From the NCBI GenBank assembly GCA_036005185.1, contig DASYQS010000005.1, positions 1-64,000 on the forward strand: 64,000 bases of DNA. Reading direction: 5' to 3'. The translations under genes were made by a program, and so were the position numbers. Positions 42,841 through 51,548 of the stretch are shown here, piece by piece. The notes beneath the pieces are model-generated. The model searched no databases. It worked only from the letters and a program-made list of their open reading frames with translations, and was not told the DNA's origin. Source of the DNA: VBAU01 sp036005185 (lineage in GTDB: Bacteria; Bacteroidota; Bacteroidia; Chitinophagales; Chitinophagaceae). The first letter of the stretch is position 1. Every line of letters starts with the position of its first letter.

Positions 42841-43010
42841 ATAAAGGAAAGCAGCAATTAGCAACAAGAATAAAAAGAGGCCGGGATAGAAATCCAGCCT
42901 CGTATAAAATCCAATATCCTATGAAAAACCATGGCAAAGATGCATTTTAAAAATGAAATGCGGCTCTATGTGGGTAAATCTTTTTTTAAACAGTGTGATA
43001 ACATAAAACA

Positions 43011-43035
43011 AAACCCGGAAAAAATTTCCGGGTTT
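43011..43035 (-). terminator. rho-independent terminator of pdhB
   Basis: AAACCCGGAAA (43011-43021) pairs with TTTCCGGGTTT (43025-43035). On the - strand, transcription of the PdhB gene (ending 43060) would run into this hairpin and then a T-rich stretch. Confidence 0.75.
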
Positions 43036-43059
43036 GTTGAAAACTTTTTTTAGAATATT

Positions 43060-44049
43060 TTATTTGTTCAGGTACATTACTTCTTTCACCAATTTTACAG
43101 TTCGGGGAACATCAGGAAGAGCTTTGGCTACAAGATTAGGTGCATAATGCAAAGGAGCATCCGCAGCAGTTATTCGGCGGACAGGAGCATCAAGATAATC
43201 GAAGCCCTCTTTTTGTATGTGATATGCTAATTCAGAAGAAACAGAGCCAAATGGCCATTGCTCTTCGACAATTACAAGACGATTTGTTTTTTTCACGCTT
43301 TCAAGAACCGTCATCCAGTCAAGCGGACGAATTGTTCGAAGATCGATTACTTCTGCATTAATATTTTCTTTTTCCAGTTCCGATGCTGCAGCTATTGCTA
43401 CTTTCATCATCTTATTAAATGAAACAATGGTCACATCCTCTCCTTGCTTTTTCACATCGGCCTTTCCCAATTCAATATAGTATTCTTCTTCGGGCACTTC
43501 GCTTTTATCTCCGTACGATACTTCACTTTCCATAAAAATCACCGGATCTTCCTCATAACGGATTGATTGTTTCAGCAATCCTTTTGCATCGTAACCATTG
43601 CTTGGCGAAACTACTTTGAGCCCTGGTATATTAGCGTAAATATTTTCATACGCTGTAGAATGTTGTGCACCCAACTGACCTGCAGAGCCGTTTGGACCGC
43701 GAAAAACAATAGGACATGAAATTTGTCCGCCACTCATAGCAAGCATTTTAGATGCGGTATTGAGGATTTGATCCAAAGCAAGGTTGGCAAAGTTCCATGT
43801 CATAAATTCAACGATAGGGCGCAAACCATTTTGTGCAGCTCCTACACCTACGGCAGTAAAACCTAATTCGGATATAGGTGTATCAATTACTCTTCGCGGG
43901 CCAAACTCAGCCAGCATACCCTGACTCACTTTATAAGCGCCGTTATATTCAGCAACTTCCTCACCCATTAAAAAAACTCTTTCATCCCTTCTCATTTCTT
44001 CAACCATCGCTTCCCGGAGAGCTTCACGATACGCAATTTGTCTTGCCAT
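43060..44049 (-). CDS. pdhB: pyruvate dehydrogenase E1 component, beta subunit
   Basis: The 329-residue protein matches transketolase-like E1 beta: MARQIAYREALREAMVEEMRRDERVFLMGEEVAEYNGAYKVSQG at the start, then IVEFMTWNFANLALDQILN and FRGPNGSAGQLGAQHS. The C-terminal domain contains VIDLRTIRPLDWMTVLESVKKTNRLVIVEEQWPFG. It pairs with E1 alpha in the pyruvate dehydrogenase complex, converting pyruvate to acetyl groups. No E1 alpha or E2 gene is adjacent in the window, so the complex genes are scattered here. Confidence 0.95.
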   Translation of the reverse strand: MARQIAYREALREAMVEEMRRDERVFLMGEEVAEYNGAYKVSQGMLAEFGPRRVIDTPISELGFTAVGVGAAQNGLRPIVEFMTWNFANLALDQILNTASKMLAMSGGQISCPIVFRGPNGSAGQLGAQHSTAYENIYANIPGLKVVSPSNGYDAKGLLKQSIRYEEDPVIFMESEVSYGDKSEVPEEEYYIELGKADVKKQGEDVTIVSFNKMMKVAIAAASELEKENINAEVIDLRTIRPLDWMTVLESVKKTNRLVIVEEQWPFGSVSSELAYHIQKEGFDYLDAPVRRITAADAPLHYAPNLVAKALPDVPRTVKLVKEVMYLNK

Positions 44050-44111
44050 GCTTTATTTTTCAATTTAGGATGGCAAAAATATGTGAGAAGACGGATAAAA
44101 CCTAATGAGGC

Positions 44112-44142
44112 ATTGAGCCATTACATTGCAAGTTTATCTTTG
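44112..44142 (+). promoter_or_regulatory. promoter of the ypdA-like gene
   Basis: TATCTTTG (44135-44142) fits TAnnTTTG, with ATTG (44112-44115) as a possible -33 element 19 bases upstream. The start codon at 44148 follows the -7 element by only five bases, so transcripts would have almost no leader. Confidence 0.45.
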
Positions 44143-44147
44143 TTAAT

Positions 44148-45176
44148 ATGGACAATCACTATAGTATTATAATCATTGGCGGTGGACCAATCGGATTAGC
44201 TTGCGCTTTAGAAGCACAGAAAGCAGGATTGGATTATCTGATCCTTGAAAAAGGATGTCTTGTTAACTCATTATATAATTACCCGGTTAACATGACTTTT
44301 TTTTCTACTTCTGAAAGGTTAGAGATTGGCGGAGTTCCTTTTGTTTCAAATAATCCAAAACCCAATCGTTCAGAAGCATTGGAATATTATCGTCGTGTTG
44401 CTCTTTCTAATCACGTTAATATTCATTTGTTTGAAAAAGTAATTGAAATTAAGAAACAAGAAACAAGGAACAAGGAACAAGGCGCAAACGAGGAAACACA
44501 AGTAGACTATAAAGTAATCACAAATAAAAATGTTTATGCTGCTGACTACATCATTATAGCTACTGGATTTTACGATATTCCTTATACGCTTAACGTACCT
44601 GGTGAGGATTTGCCAAAGGTATCACACTATTACAAAGACCCTCATTTTTATGCTTTTCAAAAAGTGGTTGTAGTAGGGGCAAATAATTCTGCAGTAGATG
44701 CGGCATTAGAGACGTGGCGTAAAGGGGCCGAAGTAACAATGGTGATTCGCGGTAATCAAATTGGTGAAAGAGTAAAGTATTGGGTGAGGCCGGATATCGT
44801 GAATCGCATTCATGAAGGCTCAATCAAGACTCATTTTAATTCTACTATCAAAGAAATTCGTGCTCATGAAGTTGACATCGAAACACCGGAAGGATTAATT
44901 ACCATTGAAAATGATTGGGTTCTTGCTATGACAGGCTATCAACCTAATCTGGATTTTTTAAGAAAGGTTGGTATTCTTTTATCTAATGATGAAGTATTGA
45001 AACCTACTTATGATGAAACTACGTACGAAACAAATGTGAAGAACATATTTATCGCCGGCGTCATTTGCGGTGGCATGAATACGCATCGCTTGTTTATAGA
45101 AAACTCAAGAGAACATGCACAAAAAATAATTCAAACAATAAGTGAAAGGGCCAAAGCTGCGCACATAGTAAAATAA
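44148..45176 (+). CDS. YpdA-like FAD/NAD(P)-dependent thiol-disulfide oxidoreductase
   Basis: The 342-residue protein has a FAD-binding GGGPIGLACALEAQKAGL and a second nucleotide loop VVVVGANNSAVDAALETWRKGA; it lacks the CxxC of thioredoxin reductase, as YpdA (bacillithiol disulfide reductase) does. About residues 101-117 (KKQETRNKEQGANEETQ) are encoded by an in-frame ACAAGG micro-repeat at 44452-44485, expected to sit in a surface loop. The neighbouring genes (Tat/DsrE-like, OsmC) are also thiol or sulfur related. The start is supported by the promoter at 44135. Confidence 0.85.
   Translation: MDNHYSIIIIGGGPIGLACALEAQKAGLDYLILEKGCLVNSLYNYPVNMTFFSTSERLEIGGVPFVSNNPKPNRSEALEYYRRVALSNHVNIHLFEKVIEIKKQETRNKEQGANEETQVDYKVITNKNVYAADYIIIATGFYDIPYTLNVPGEDLPKVSHYYKDPHFYAFQKVVVVGANNSAVDAALETWRKGAEVTMVIRGNQIGERVKYWVRPDIVNRIHEGSIKTHFNSTIKEIRAHEVDIETPEGLITIENDWVLAMTGYQPNLDFLRKVGILLSNDEVLKPTYDETTYETNVKNIFIAGVICGGMNTHRLFIENSREHAQKIIQTISERAKAAHIVK
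44452..44485 (+). repeat. ACAAGG micro-repeat inside a coding region
   Basis: AAGAAACAAGAAACAAGGAACAAGGAACAAGGCGC is in frame and adds about a dozen polar residues to the YpdA-like protein without breaking it. It belongs to the family at 34129, 39771 and 42812. Confidence 0.8.
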
Positions 45177-45385
45177 TCTTCAATCACTAAGAATATTCTC
45201 CCGCGAGCCTCCTCCATATATAAATAGTCTCATTCCGTTCGGAAAAAAAACATAGCCGATGGATAAATGACCCGATCTAGGGTTTTGTAATGCTTATATC
45301 TTGGCTGCGTAAATAGGCGGTGAATTTTTGTTAAACGCATTTATATCACCGCAAACACCTTACTAAATTTAAAAAAAACCTTTTT

Positions 45386-46087
45386 ATGGAAAGCAACGAG
45401 CTTAGCACGATCAACAATCCCCGTCGGCGCTTCCTGGGAACAATCGCCAGCGGTGTGGCCGCCTTTGGTCTTTCATCTATTGTTTCACCTTTAAGTGCGC
45501 ATGCGGAAAATAATTTTTCGGGTAACCCGGGTGACCTCGACGAATGGTTCAAAAAAATAAATGGCAAGCACCGCATTGTTTTTGATGTACCGGAGCCTAA
45601 TGAAATTTTTCCTTTCGCCTGGCCGAGAATTTTCCTGGCCACCAATGCAGCTACTGGCACTCCTGAAAAAGATTGCAGTGTAGTGGTGATACTTCGCCAT
45701 ACTGCTATTGGTTATGCATTAGAAGATCGTCTCTGGGCTAAATATAAATTGGGTGAATTTTTGAAAGCTGACGACCCGAAAACAAAAAAACCTGCAACAC
45801 GCAATCCTTTCTGGAAACCTAAGCAAGGTGATTTCAATGTGCCTGGTATAGGCGTTGTACCGATCGGTATCAATGAGCTTCAGGAAAGCGGTGTAATGTT
45901 CGGTGCCTGCAATATGGCAATTACTGTGTACAGCGCCGTTATTGCACAAGCCCTGAACATGAATGCAGAAGAAGTGAGAAAAGACTGGCTCAGCGGAGTG
46001 TTGCCAGGTGTGCAAGTGATGCCGGCAGGTATCTGGGCACTCAATCGTGCACAGGAAAAAGGCTGCTCTTACTGTTTTACTGGGTAG
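45386..46087 (+). CDS. Tat-exported DsrE-like protein
   Basis: The 233-residue protein begins with a Tat signal (RRRFLGTIASGVAAFGLSS). The mature part resembles the DsrE/intracellular sulfur oxidation-like fold (HRIVFDVPEPNEIFPFAWPRIFLATN, VVVILRHTAIGYAL, ACNMAITVYSAVIAQALNM, PGVQVMPAGIWALNRAQEKGC). It ends in a GCSYCFTG motif with two Cys that could serve as a redox or sulfur-relay site. The role is probably sulfane-sulfur handling outside the cytoplasm (inference from family). It lies upstream of OsmC and a methyltransferase on the same strand. Confidence 0.75.
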   Translation: MESNELSTINNPRRRFLGTIASGVAAFGLSSIVSPLSAHAENNFSGNPGDLDEWFKKINGKHRIVFDVPEPNEIFPFAWPRIFLATNAATGTPEKDCSVVVILRHTAIGYALEDRLWAKYKLGEFLKADDPKTKKPATRNPFWKPKQGDFNVPGIGVVPIGINELQESGVMFGACNMAITVYSAVIAQALNMNAEEVRKDWLSGVLPGVQVMPAGIWALNRAQEKGCSYCFTG

Positions 46088-46170
46088 TTTTAGCCGATCG
46101 ATATTCGCTTTTTAATTGTATGCTACGAATTAGATAAAAGAGATCGAATTTATTATTTAACCAATCATTT

Positions 46171-46695
46171 ATGTCTCAAACTGAAAAAATAAAACTGGCT
46201 GTTGAAAGAGGTACCAAAGCCCTTTCACTCAGACCTTCATTAGGTTCGGGTACGGGCATATCAAAAACAAAAATTAAAAATGGATTGCTTTGTGAAATTC
46301 AGGAAGGCAATTGGAAATTTTTAATTGATATGCCCGAATCGGTCGGCGGTACAGCTCAGGCGCCTTCACCAGGTGTATATGGCCGTGCAGCACTCGGCAG
46401 TTGTTTAGCTATCACCTATATGATAAAAGCTGCACAGCGAAACATCGAAGTTTCGTCTCTCGAAGTAGAGGTGCAAACTGATTACAACCAGGGCGGCTTA
46501 ATGGGTACTGCAGATGTGCCTCCCGGATATTCCGAAGTAAGATATAAAGTCACAATTGAAAGCGAAGCTGCTGAAGAAGATATTCTGAAAATGCTTGATG
46601 ACGCAGATCTGCACAGCCCCTATCTCGACATATTCAGTGGTGCACAAACCTGCAAGCGCGAAGTAAGTATTGTTTCTCCTAAACTTCAATCTTAA
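46171..46695 (+). CDS. OsmC-family protein
   Basis: The 174-residue protein resembles OsmC/Ohr: EGNWKFLIDMPESVGGTAQAPSPGVYGRAALGSCLAITYMIKAAQRNIEVSSLEVEVQTD, with the first conserved Cys in GSCLAITYM, and the second in SGAQTCKREVSIV. Ohr-type members reduce organic peroxides by a Cys pair. The stop codon overlaps the next start (TAATG), suggesting coupled translation with the methyltransferase. It is cytosolic. Confidence 0.88.
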   Translation: MSQTEKIKLAVERGTKALSLRPSLGSGTGISKTKIKNGLLCEIQEGNWKFLIDMPESVGGTAQAPSPGVYGRAALGSCLAITYMIKAAQRNIEVSSLEVEVQTDYNQGGLMGTADVPPGYSEVRYKVTIESEAAEEDILKMLDDADLHSPYLDIFSGAQTCKREVSIVSPKLQS

Positions 46696-47510
46696 TGGAA
46701 GCCGCTTTGCAACGCCGTGTGCAGCGTTACGGATGGGATAAGGCTGTGAGGCACTATGAAAATTTCTGGCAGAGACAATTAAAACCAGCACAGGATAAAT
46801 TATTGGAGATGGCAAGCCTGCACCGTGGCGAAAAGCTTATTGATATCGCCTGCGGTACAGGCCTTGTCAGTTTTCCTGCTGCTGAAAAATTAGGCCCAGA
46901 TGGTTTTGTACTTGCGACAGATATTTCTGATGGTATGATTAAAAGCGGTGCGGATTTAGCTAAAGAAAAAAATTATCAGAACATTAAGTTTGAAAGAATG
47001 GATGCCGAAGAATTAAAAGTTTCGGATGAAGAATATGATGTGGCATTGTGCGCACTTGGCTTGATGTATTTTCCTGATCCTGTAAAAGCATTAAAGGAAA
47101 TGTACAGAGTGATAAAACCTGACGGCCGTGCTGTTGGTGCTGTATGGGGGCAAAGAGATCATTGCGGCTGGTCTGCAGTTTTTGAGATTGTTGATAAAAG
47201 AGTTCATTCTGAAGTTTGTCCCCTATTCTTTAATCTTGGTAACAGCGATATGTTGAAGCGAAATTTTGAAGCTGCTGGTTTTTCAAATGTCCATTTTGAA
47301 CGGTTAAATGCAGATTTGATTTATCATTCAGATGATGAAGCCTGTGGTGCCGCTTTTGCCGGTGGGCCTGTAGCATTAGCTTATAATAAATTTTCAGAGC
47401 AAGTAAAAAAAGAAGCGCATGCCGAATATTTGGATTCAATAAAACCATTTCGGCGGGATAATGGCTACGTAATACCTGGTGAATTTGTTATAGCAATTGG
47501 GTTTAAATGA
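46695..47510 (+). CDS. UbiE-like class I methyltransferase
   Basis: The 271-residue protein starts at the ATG that overlaps the OsmC stop. The SAM core is clear: KLIDIACGTGLVSFPAAEKLGP for motif I, FVLATDISDGMIKSGADLA, EEYDVALCALGLMYFPDPVKALKEMYRVIKPDGR for motifs II-III. It resembles UbiE/COQ5-type and arsenite-type methyltransferases. The long C-terminal region (YHSDDEACGAAFAGGPV) suggests a specific substrate that I cannot name. Confidence 0.85.
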   Translation: MEAALQRRVQRYGWDKAVRHYENFWQRQLKPAQDKLLEMASLHRGEKLIDIACGTGLVSFPAAEKLGPDGFVLATDISDGMIKSGADLAKEKNYQNIKFERMDAEELKVSDEEYDVALCALGLMYFPDPVKALKEMYRVIKPDGRAVGAVWGQRDHCGWSAVFEIVDKRVHSEVCPLFFNLGNSDMLKRNFEAAGFSNVHFERLNADLIYHSDDEACGAAFAGGPVALAYNKFSEQVKKEAHAEYLDSIKPFRRDNGYVIPGEFVIAIGFK

Positions 47511-47536
47511 CGCTCATTGGTAACGCAACAAAAAAA

Positions 47537-48061
47537 TTATACAAGCTCTTTTTTCATAAGCCAATCTCTTTGCACATCATCACCAAGTATAAAATCTTGT
47601 TCACCAAATTTCTCAAAACCCCATTTGGTATAAAAATCGATGGCTCTTTGATTTTTTTCCCAAACTCCCAGCCATAATATTTGTTTTGTTTTTTGTTTTG
47701 CAATATCCAAACATGTTTGCATTAGCTTTCGGCCTACCCCCTTACCAATGGTATGCTGAACGGAATAAATTCTTGCTATTTCGATGCAAGATCGATCGAC
47801 GAGAGCCAAGGGAAGTGATCCATCTCTCATTTTTACATATCCTACTGGTTCGTTATTTATAAAAGCAAGAAAAAAAATATGCCAGGGTTGTTTTACTTCA
47901 TCGATCAGTTTTTGCCTCGTGAACTGTTCATTCATGAACTTATTCATATTTTCCTTTGTATTAAACTCAGCAAAACTCTCGTAAAAGGTTTGCCGGCTTA
48001 GATCAGCTATTAATTCGGCGTCACTATCTGTTGCAAATTGAATCGTAATTTCGGGCATCAT
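47537..48061 (-). CDS. GNAT acetyltransferase
   Basis: The 174-residue protein has the GNAT layout: ITIQFATDSDAELIADLSRQTFYESFAEFN, the acetyl-CoA loop IARIYSVQHTIGKGVGRKLMQTC with GKGVG, and the DFYTKWGFEKFG motif. It resembles the spermidine/spermine or RimI-like subgroup with the N-terminal TFYESF motif. It converges with the methyltransferase gene 26 bases apart. The substrate is unknown. Confidence 0.88.
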   Translation of the reverse strand: MMPEITIQFATDSDAELIADLSRQTFYESFAEFNTKENMNKFMNEQFTRQKLIDEVKQPWHIFFLAFINNEPVGYVKMRDGSLPLALVDRSCIEIARIYSVQHTIGKGVGRKLMQTCLDIAKQKTKQILWLGVWEKNQRAIDFYTKWGFEKFGEQDFILGDDVQRDWLMKKELV

Positions 48062-48072
48062 AAAAGAAGAAA

Positions 48073-48107
48073 CCCCTCAGAGAGGGGCTTTTGTGATCCC
48101 GCTGGGA
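48073..48107. other. hairpin followed by possible tRNA 3'-end remnant
   Basis: CCCCTC and GAGGGG (48073-48087) form a stem with a T-rich flank. It is followed by TGATCCCGCTGGGAG (48093-48107), which matches the reversed 3' end (T-arm side) of many bacterial tRNAs up to the point where GATTCGAACCC would continue. The rest of a tRNA is absent. It lies just upstream of the fructan locus. Confidence 0.4.
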
Positions 48108-48448
48108 GTCCGTTTATTTAATTGAATAAACTGGTTTTTAATAAATTGCCAATTAGACAATTTCAATTCCGCTCGAATTACGCACTGCAAACTCTTTCAA
48201 CGAGCTATGATGATTGACAAGCAAAAGTAATGATTTAGCAGATAGAGAGAGATTCGAATTCTTCTCAGTATAACCGCAAAACACAAACCATCACTTTCTT
48301 TTGGCTTTAATCGTGTATGGCAGTTCTCACATTCCTAAAGAACTCACGGGAATCAGTCGGGATTGTTTCTTCTTTCTTATGTCCGCTAACAGGGCAAGTA
48401 ATAACGGATTCTAAAATAATTGTAGCAACTCATGTTTTTCCTAATCAA
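48108..48448. other. intergenic stretch without a recognised feature
   Basis: This about 340-base gap is AT-rich, has no supported frame, and includes no repeat seen elsewhere. The left end follows the possible tRNA remnant; the right end is the 3' side of the sensor-regulator gene. Confidence 0.5.
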
Positions 48449-51274
48449 TCAATTGTTATTCTTTTTATTTGTATCAATTGGGTTTTCTTTAAATAGAGTT
48501 GGGGATACCCCAAGTTTTGTTTTGAATACGGTAGAGAAATAGGCAGGCGAAGAAAAGCCCGTTTTATAAGCAACTTCTGCAATGCTTAATTCTTCATGCC
48601 TCAGATAATATTTTGCTTTTTGTAAACGGACATTAAGTATATACTCATTAATATTACTGTTAAGAAGCGATTTTACTTTCCTATGTAGCTGCACTTTTGA
48701 AATAGTCATTTGCTTGCAAATGTCTTCAAGGGCAAACTCGTCATTGGCAATATTATTTTCCACGATAGCTTTAAATGTCGAGATAAATTTCCGTTCCGTG
48801 TGTTTATAGGCTGAATTTCGTATTGCAACGGGAATGCCCGAACTGAAATATTCTTTTAGTTTGTGGCGATTAGCAAGCAGGCTGGTTATGCTATTATCAA
48901 GATAAGAAAAATTGAAAGGTTTAGTAATGTAAGCATCGGCTTTCGTTTTCATTCCTTCTATCTGCTGTTCGGCAGATGATTTGGCTGTAAGTAAAATAAC
49001 AGGTATATGCGCCGTTCGTATATCAGCTTTTACCTGGTTTGTCAACGTGATCCCATCTTTTCCCGGCAGCATTATATCACAAAGGATCAGATCAGGTAGA
49101 TTTTCAAACGCCAATTGCAAACCGGCGATACCATTATCGGCCTCAATGATTTCATATTTTTCTATTAACTGTACTTTAAGAAACTGCCTTAATTCCGGAT
49201 TGTCTTCAATTATTAAGATTGTTGATTCTGGTATAGTAAGTTCTTTTAACTGTTCTTCATGTTCAATGGTCCCGCCAGGAAATAAATCAGAAAGAAGAAA
49301 ATTACTTTCATTCTCTGGCTGATGCACAAGTATCTCATGTTCCTTTAATTCATGAACAGCAAAATGGGCCTTTCCCAATGGAAGATAAATTGTAAAAGTG
49401 CAACCTTTTCCTTTTGTGCTTTTCAATGATATTGTGCCATGATGAAGCGTCACCAGCTCTCTTGTAAGCGCCAGACCGAGACCTGAGCCTTTGTGATTTT
49501 CATGATCGCCCTGGTAAAAAAGTTCAAAGGCATGTTCTTGTTCTTCTTCAGTCATACCAATTCCTGTATCCTCCACCTGCACTATGGCCTGGTTCGTTTC
49601 ATTATTTTTTTCTATGCTTACCAGTATAGAGCCATTATCACCAGTGAATTTAAAAGCATTGGATAGTAAATTGAACAATACCTGGTCCATTATATTTACG
49701 TCGATCCACACAGGAAGCGCACGTTCTTTGGTAAGCAGCCTGCAATCAATATTCCGTTTTAATGCAATATCATGAAAAACAAATACTACATCATTTGTAA
49801 AAGTTACAAGGTCGGTTTCAGTCGCCCTTACTTTCATTTTATTAAATTCTATTTTCCGGAAATCTATTAACTGATTCACCAATCTTAACAGGCGTATCGC
49901 ATTTTTATGGATCAATGAAAGTTGTTGACGGGCAGACGGAAGTAATTTTGGTTGTTTAAGCATTTCTTCTGCGGGCCCTGTAATGAGCGTAAGAGGAGTC
50001 CGGAACTCGTGTGATATATTGGTAAAGAAATTTAATCTCGCTTCATGAGCCGCTTCTGCTTTCGCGGACATCTCAATAAGTTTTTCACTTTTATGGGATA
50101 CCTCTTCGTTTTGTAATGCTAACTTTTTATTGATTTTTTTATTAAGCTGCCGGGAATAAAACAGCAGGGCTCCAAAGAAAATTGCTAACCCGAGTGAGCA
50201 TACAAGGATATAAAGAAATGTGCGTTGGTTGTTATAGATTCTTTTTTGTTCGCTGATCATACCCGATTGTTGTTCTATGTCTGTTTGCTGGCTAATAATT
50301 TTTTCATTTTGGAGTTTCATCATCCGCACATTTGTAGAATCAACCACCAGTGTTTGTAAGATCGTTTGTTTGTTAAGTGGCTGGTGGTTTAATATTTTTA
50401 CTGCATTCCGGATACATTCGGCACCACCAGTTGGATAATACAAAGAAGCAGTTAATATTTTTTCTGAGATGAACTCCATTCCGGCTCCCGAACCAGGCAG
50501 CGCATCAACGCCAATAATTTTTGCGTGTTTGTTGCCCGCATTCTTTGCAGCGTCGAAAGATCCAAGGGCCATCACATCATTGTGTGCAAAGATCAGGTCA
50601 GCTTGTTGCAGCTCATCTTTTATTTGTTCAACAGCTCGTTGAGCCTTTGGTTTTGTCCATTCTCCATTCGCCCTTTTGATAATTTTTAAGCCTGGGTATG
50701 GACTGATACCATCAGCAAAACCCCTTTCACGTTCAATAGCGGGCGATGAAGCAGGCAACCCTGTAACTTCAATAATGTTCCCCCTTTTTTTTAATAAAGA
50801 AGCAACGTATTCACCGGCCATTTTACCAATTTGGTAGTTGTCTGCCCCAATATAATTGGTATATAATGTTGATGCTATTTTCCGGTCCACTACTATCACG
50901 GGTATGCCTTTATTAAAAGCTTCTTCTACGATTGGCGTAAGAGGCTGTGCCTCGTTAGGCGAAATGATCAGGAGGTCTATATTTTCCTTAAGCAGTTCTT
51001 TTACCTGCTCCACTTGTTTCAGACTGTTATCATCAGCCTGTTTATAGATCAATTCCAGTTCCGGGTGAAAAGACAATTCCCTATCCATTTCCGCCAGCAT
51101 AGCTTTTCGCCATTTATCTGCCTCGCCACATTGCGAAAAACCAATCTTGTATTTTTTGGCCGGGCTTTTTACATCACATGATTGTAATAAGTGTATAGCG
51201 ATAGAACAGCAAAGTAATGCCCAGGTAAATTTTCTTATCTGCAAAAACAAATTGCAAAAGTTAAGTAGGAGCAT
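48449..51274 (-). CDS. hybrid two-component sensor/AraC regulator with fused periplasmic sugar-binding domain
   Basis: The protein is about 941 residues (958 if the earlier ATG at 51325 is used). After a signal segment ending near LLQSC comes a LacI-type periplasmic binding domain (YKIGFSQCGEADKWRKAM to GVDALPGSGAGMEFISEKI), then a membrane segment (TFLYILVCSLGLAIFFGALLFY), a HisKA domain (FFTNISHEFRTPLTLITGP), HATPase (GIGMTEEEQEHAFELFY), a receiver (DLILCDIMLPGKDG) and an AraC HTH. This is the BT1754 type, whose periplasmic domain binds fructose. It is divergent from the transporter at 51549 and probably activates the locus to the right. Confidence 0.95.
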   Translation of the reverse strand: MLLLNFCNLFLQIRKFTWALLCCSIAIHLLQSCDVKSPAKKYKIGFSQCGEADKWRKAMLAEMDRELSFHPELELIYKQADDNSLKQVEQVKELLKENIDLLIISPNEAQPLTPIVEEAFNKGIPVIVVDRKIASTLYTNYIGADNYQIGKMAGEYVASLLKKRGNIIEVTGLPASSPAIERERGFADGISPYPGLKIIKRANGEWTKPKAQRAVEQIKDELQQADLIFAHNDVMALGSFDAAKNAGNKHAKIIGVDALPGSGAGMEFISEKILTASLYYPTGGAECIRNAVKILNHQPLNKQTILQTLVVDSTNVRMMKLQNEKIISQQTDIEQQSGMISEQKRIYNNQRTFLYILVCSLGLAIFFGALLFYSRQLNKKINKKLALQNEEVSHKSEKLIEMSAKAEAAHEARLNFFTNISHEFRTPLTLITGPAEEMLKQPKLLPSARQQLSLIHKNAIRLLRLVNQLIDFRKIEFNKMKVRATETDLVTFTNDVVFVFHDIALKRNIDCRLLTKERALPVWIDVNIMDQVLFNLLSNAFKFTGDNGSILVSIEKNNETNQAIVQVEDTGIGMTEEEQEHAFELFYQGDHENHKGSGLGLALTRELVTLHHGTISLKSTKGKGCTFTIYLPLGKAHFAVHELKEHEILVHQPENESNFLLSDLFPGGTIEHEEQLKELTIPESTILIIEDNPELRQFLKVQLIEKYEIIEADNGIAGLQLAFENLPDLILCDIMLPGKDGITLTNQVKADIRTAHIPVILLTAKSSAEQQIEGMKTKADAYITKPFNFSYLDNSITSLLANRHKLKEYFSSGIPVAIRNSAYKHTERKFISTFKAIVENNIANDEFALEDICKQMTISKVQLHRKVKSLLNSNINEYILNVRLQKAKYYLRHEELSIAEVAYKTGFSSPAYFSTVFKTKLGVSPTLFKENPIDTNKKNNN

Positions 51275-51548
51275 GGCCAACAATCTTGAGGGAGACGTTT
51301 TAAAAATTATATCATCTGGGTTCAAAAATAACTCTTTTTGGCTTTGAGTGAAATAAATTTAGAAGAATCGTGATAGAAATTCGAAACTTCTCAAAGTTGT
51401 TTAGCCCTGTTTATTTAAATATATATCTGACAACAAATCAATTATAATTCCTTTATACAATGAAATTATTTTAGAACACATTGAAACGATTACTAAAGGC
51501 ATTGGGCGTATCGAGAGTCTAAATTGACTTTTCAAATCTTGCTGTCAT
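51275..51548. promoter_or_regulatory. divergent control region of the fructan locus
   Basis: The 274 bases between the sensor gene and the sugar transporter are AT-rich and must hold the promoters of both sides, including the regulator's binding site. I see no clear direct repeat or -7 element that decides a promoter; the placement is by position only. Confidence 0.45.

Noticed and set aside
42774..42857. N-terminal extension of the response regulator
   Set aside because: The added residues derive from the micro-repeat, and MADILIIDDEKAIRK is the normal receiver start.
48073..48107. An intact tRNA gene
   Set aside because: Only about 15 bases match; there is no acceptor stem, anticodon or D arm.
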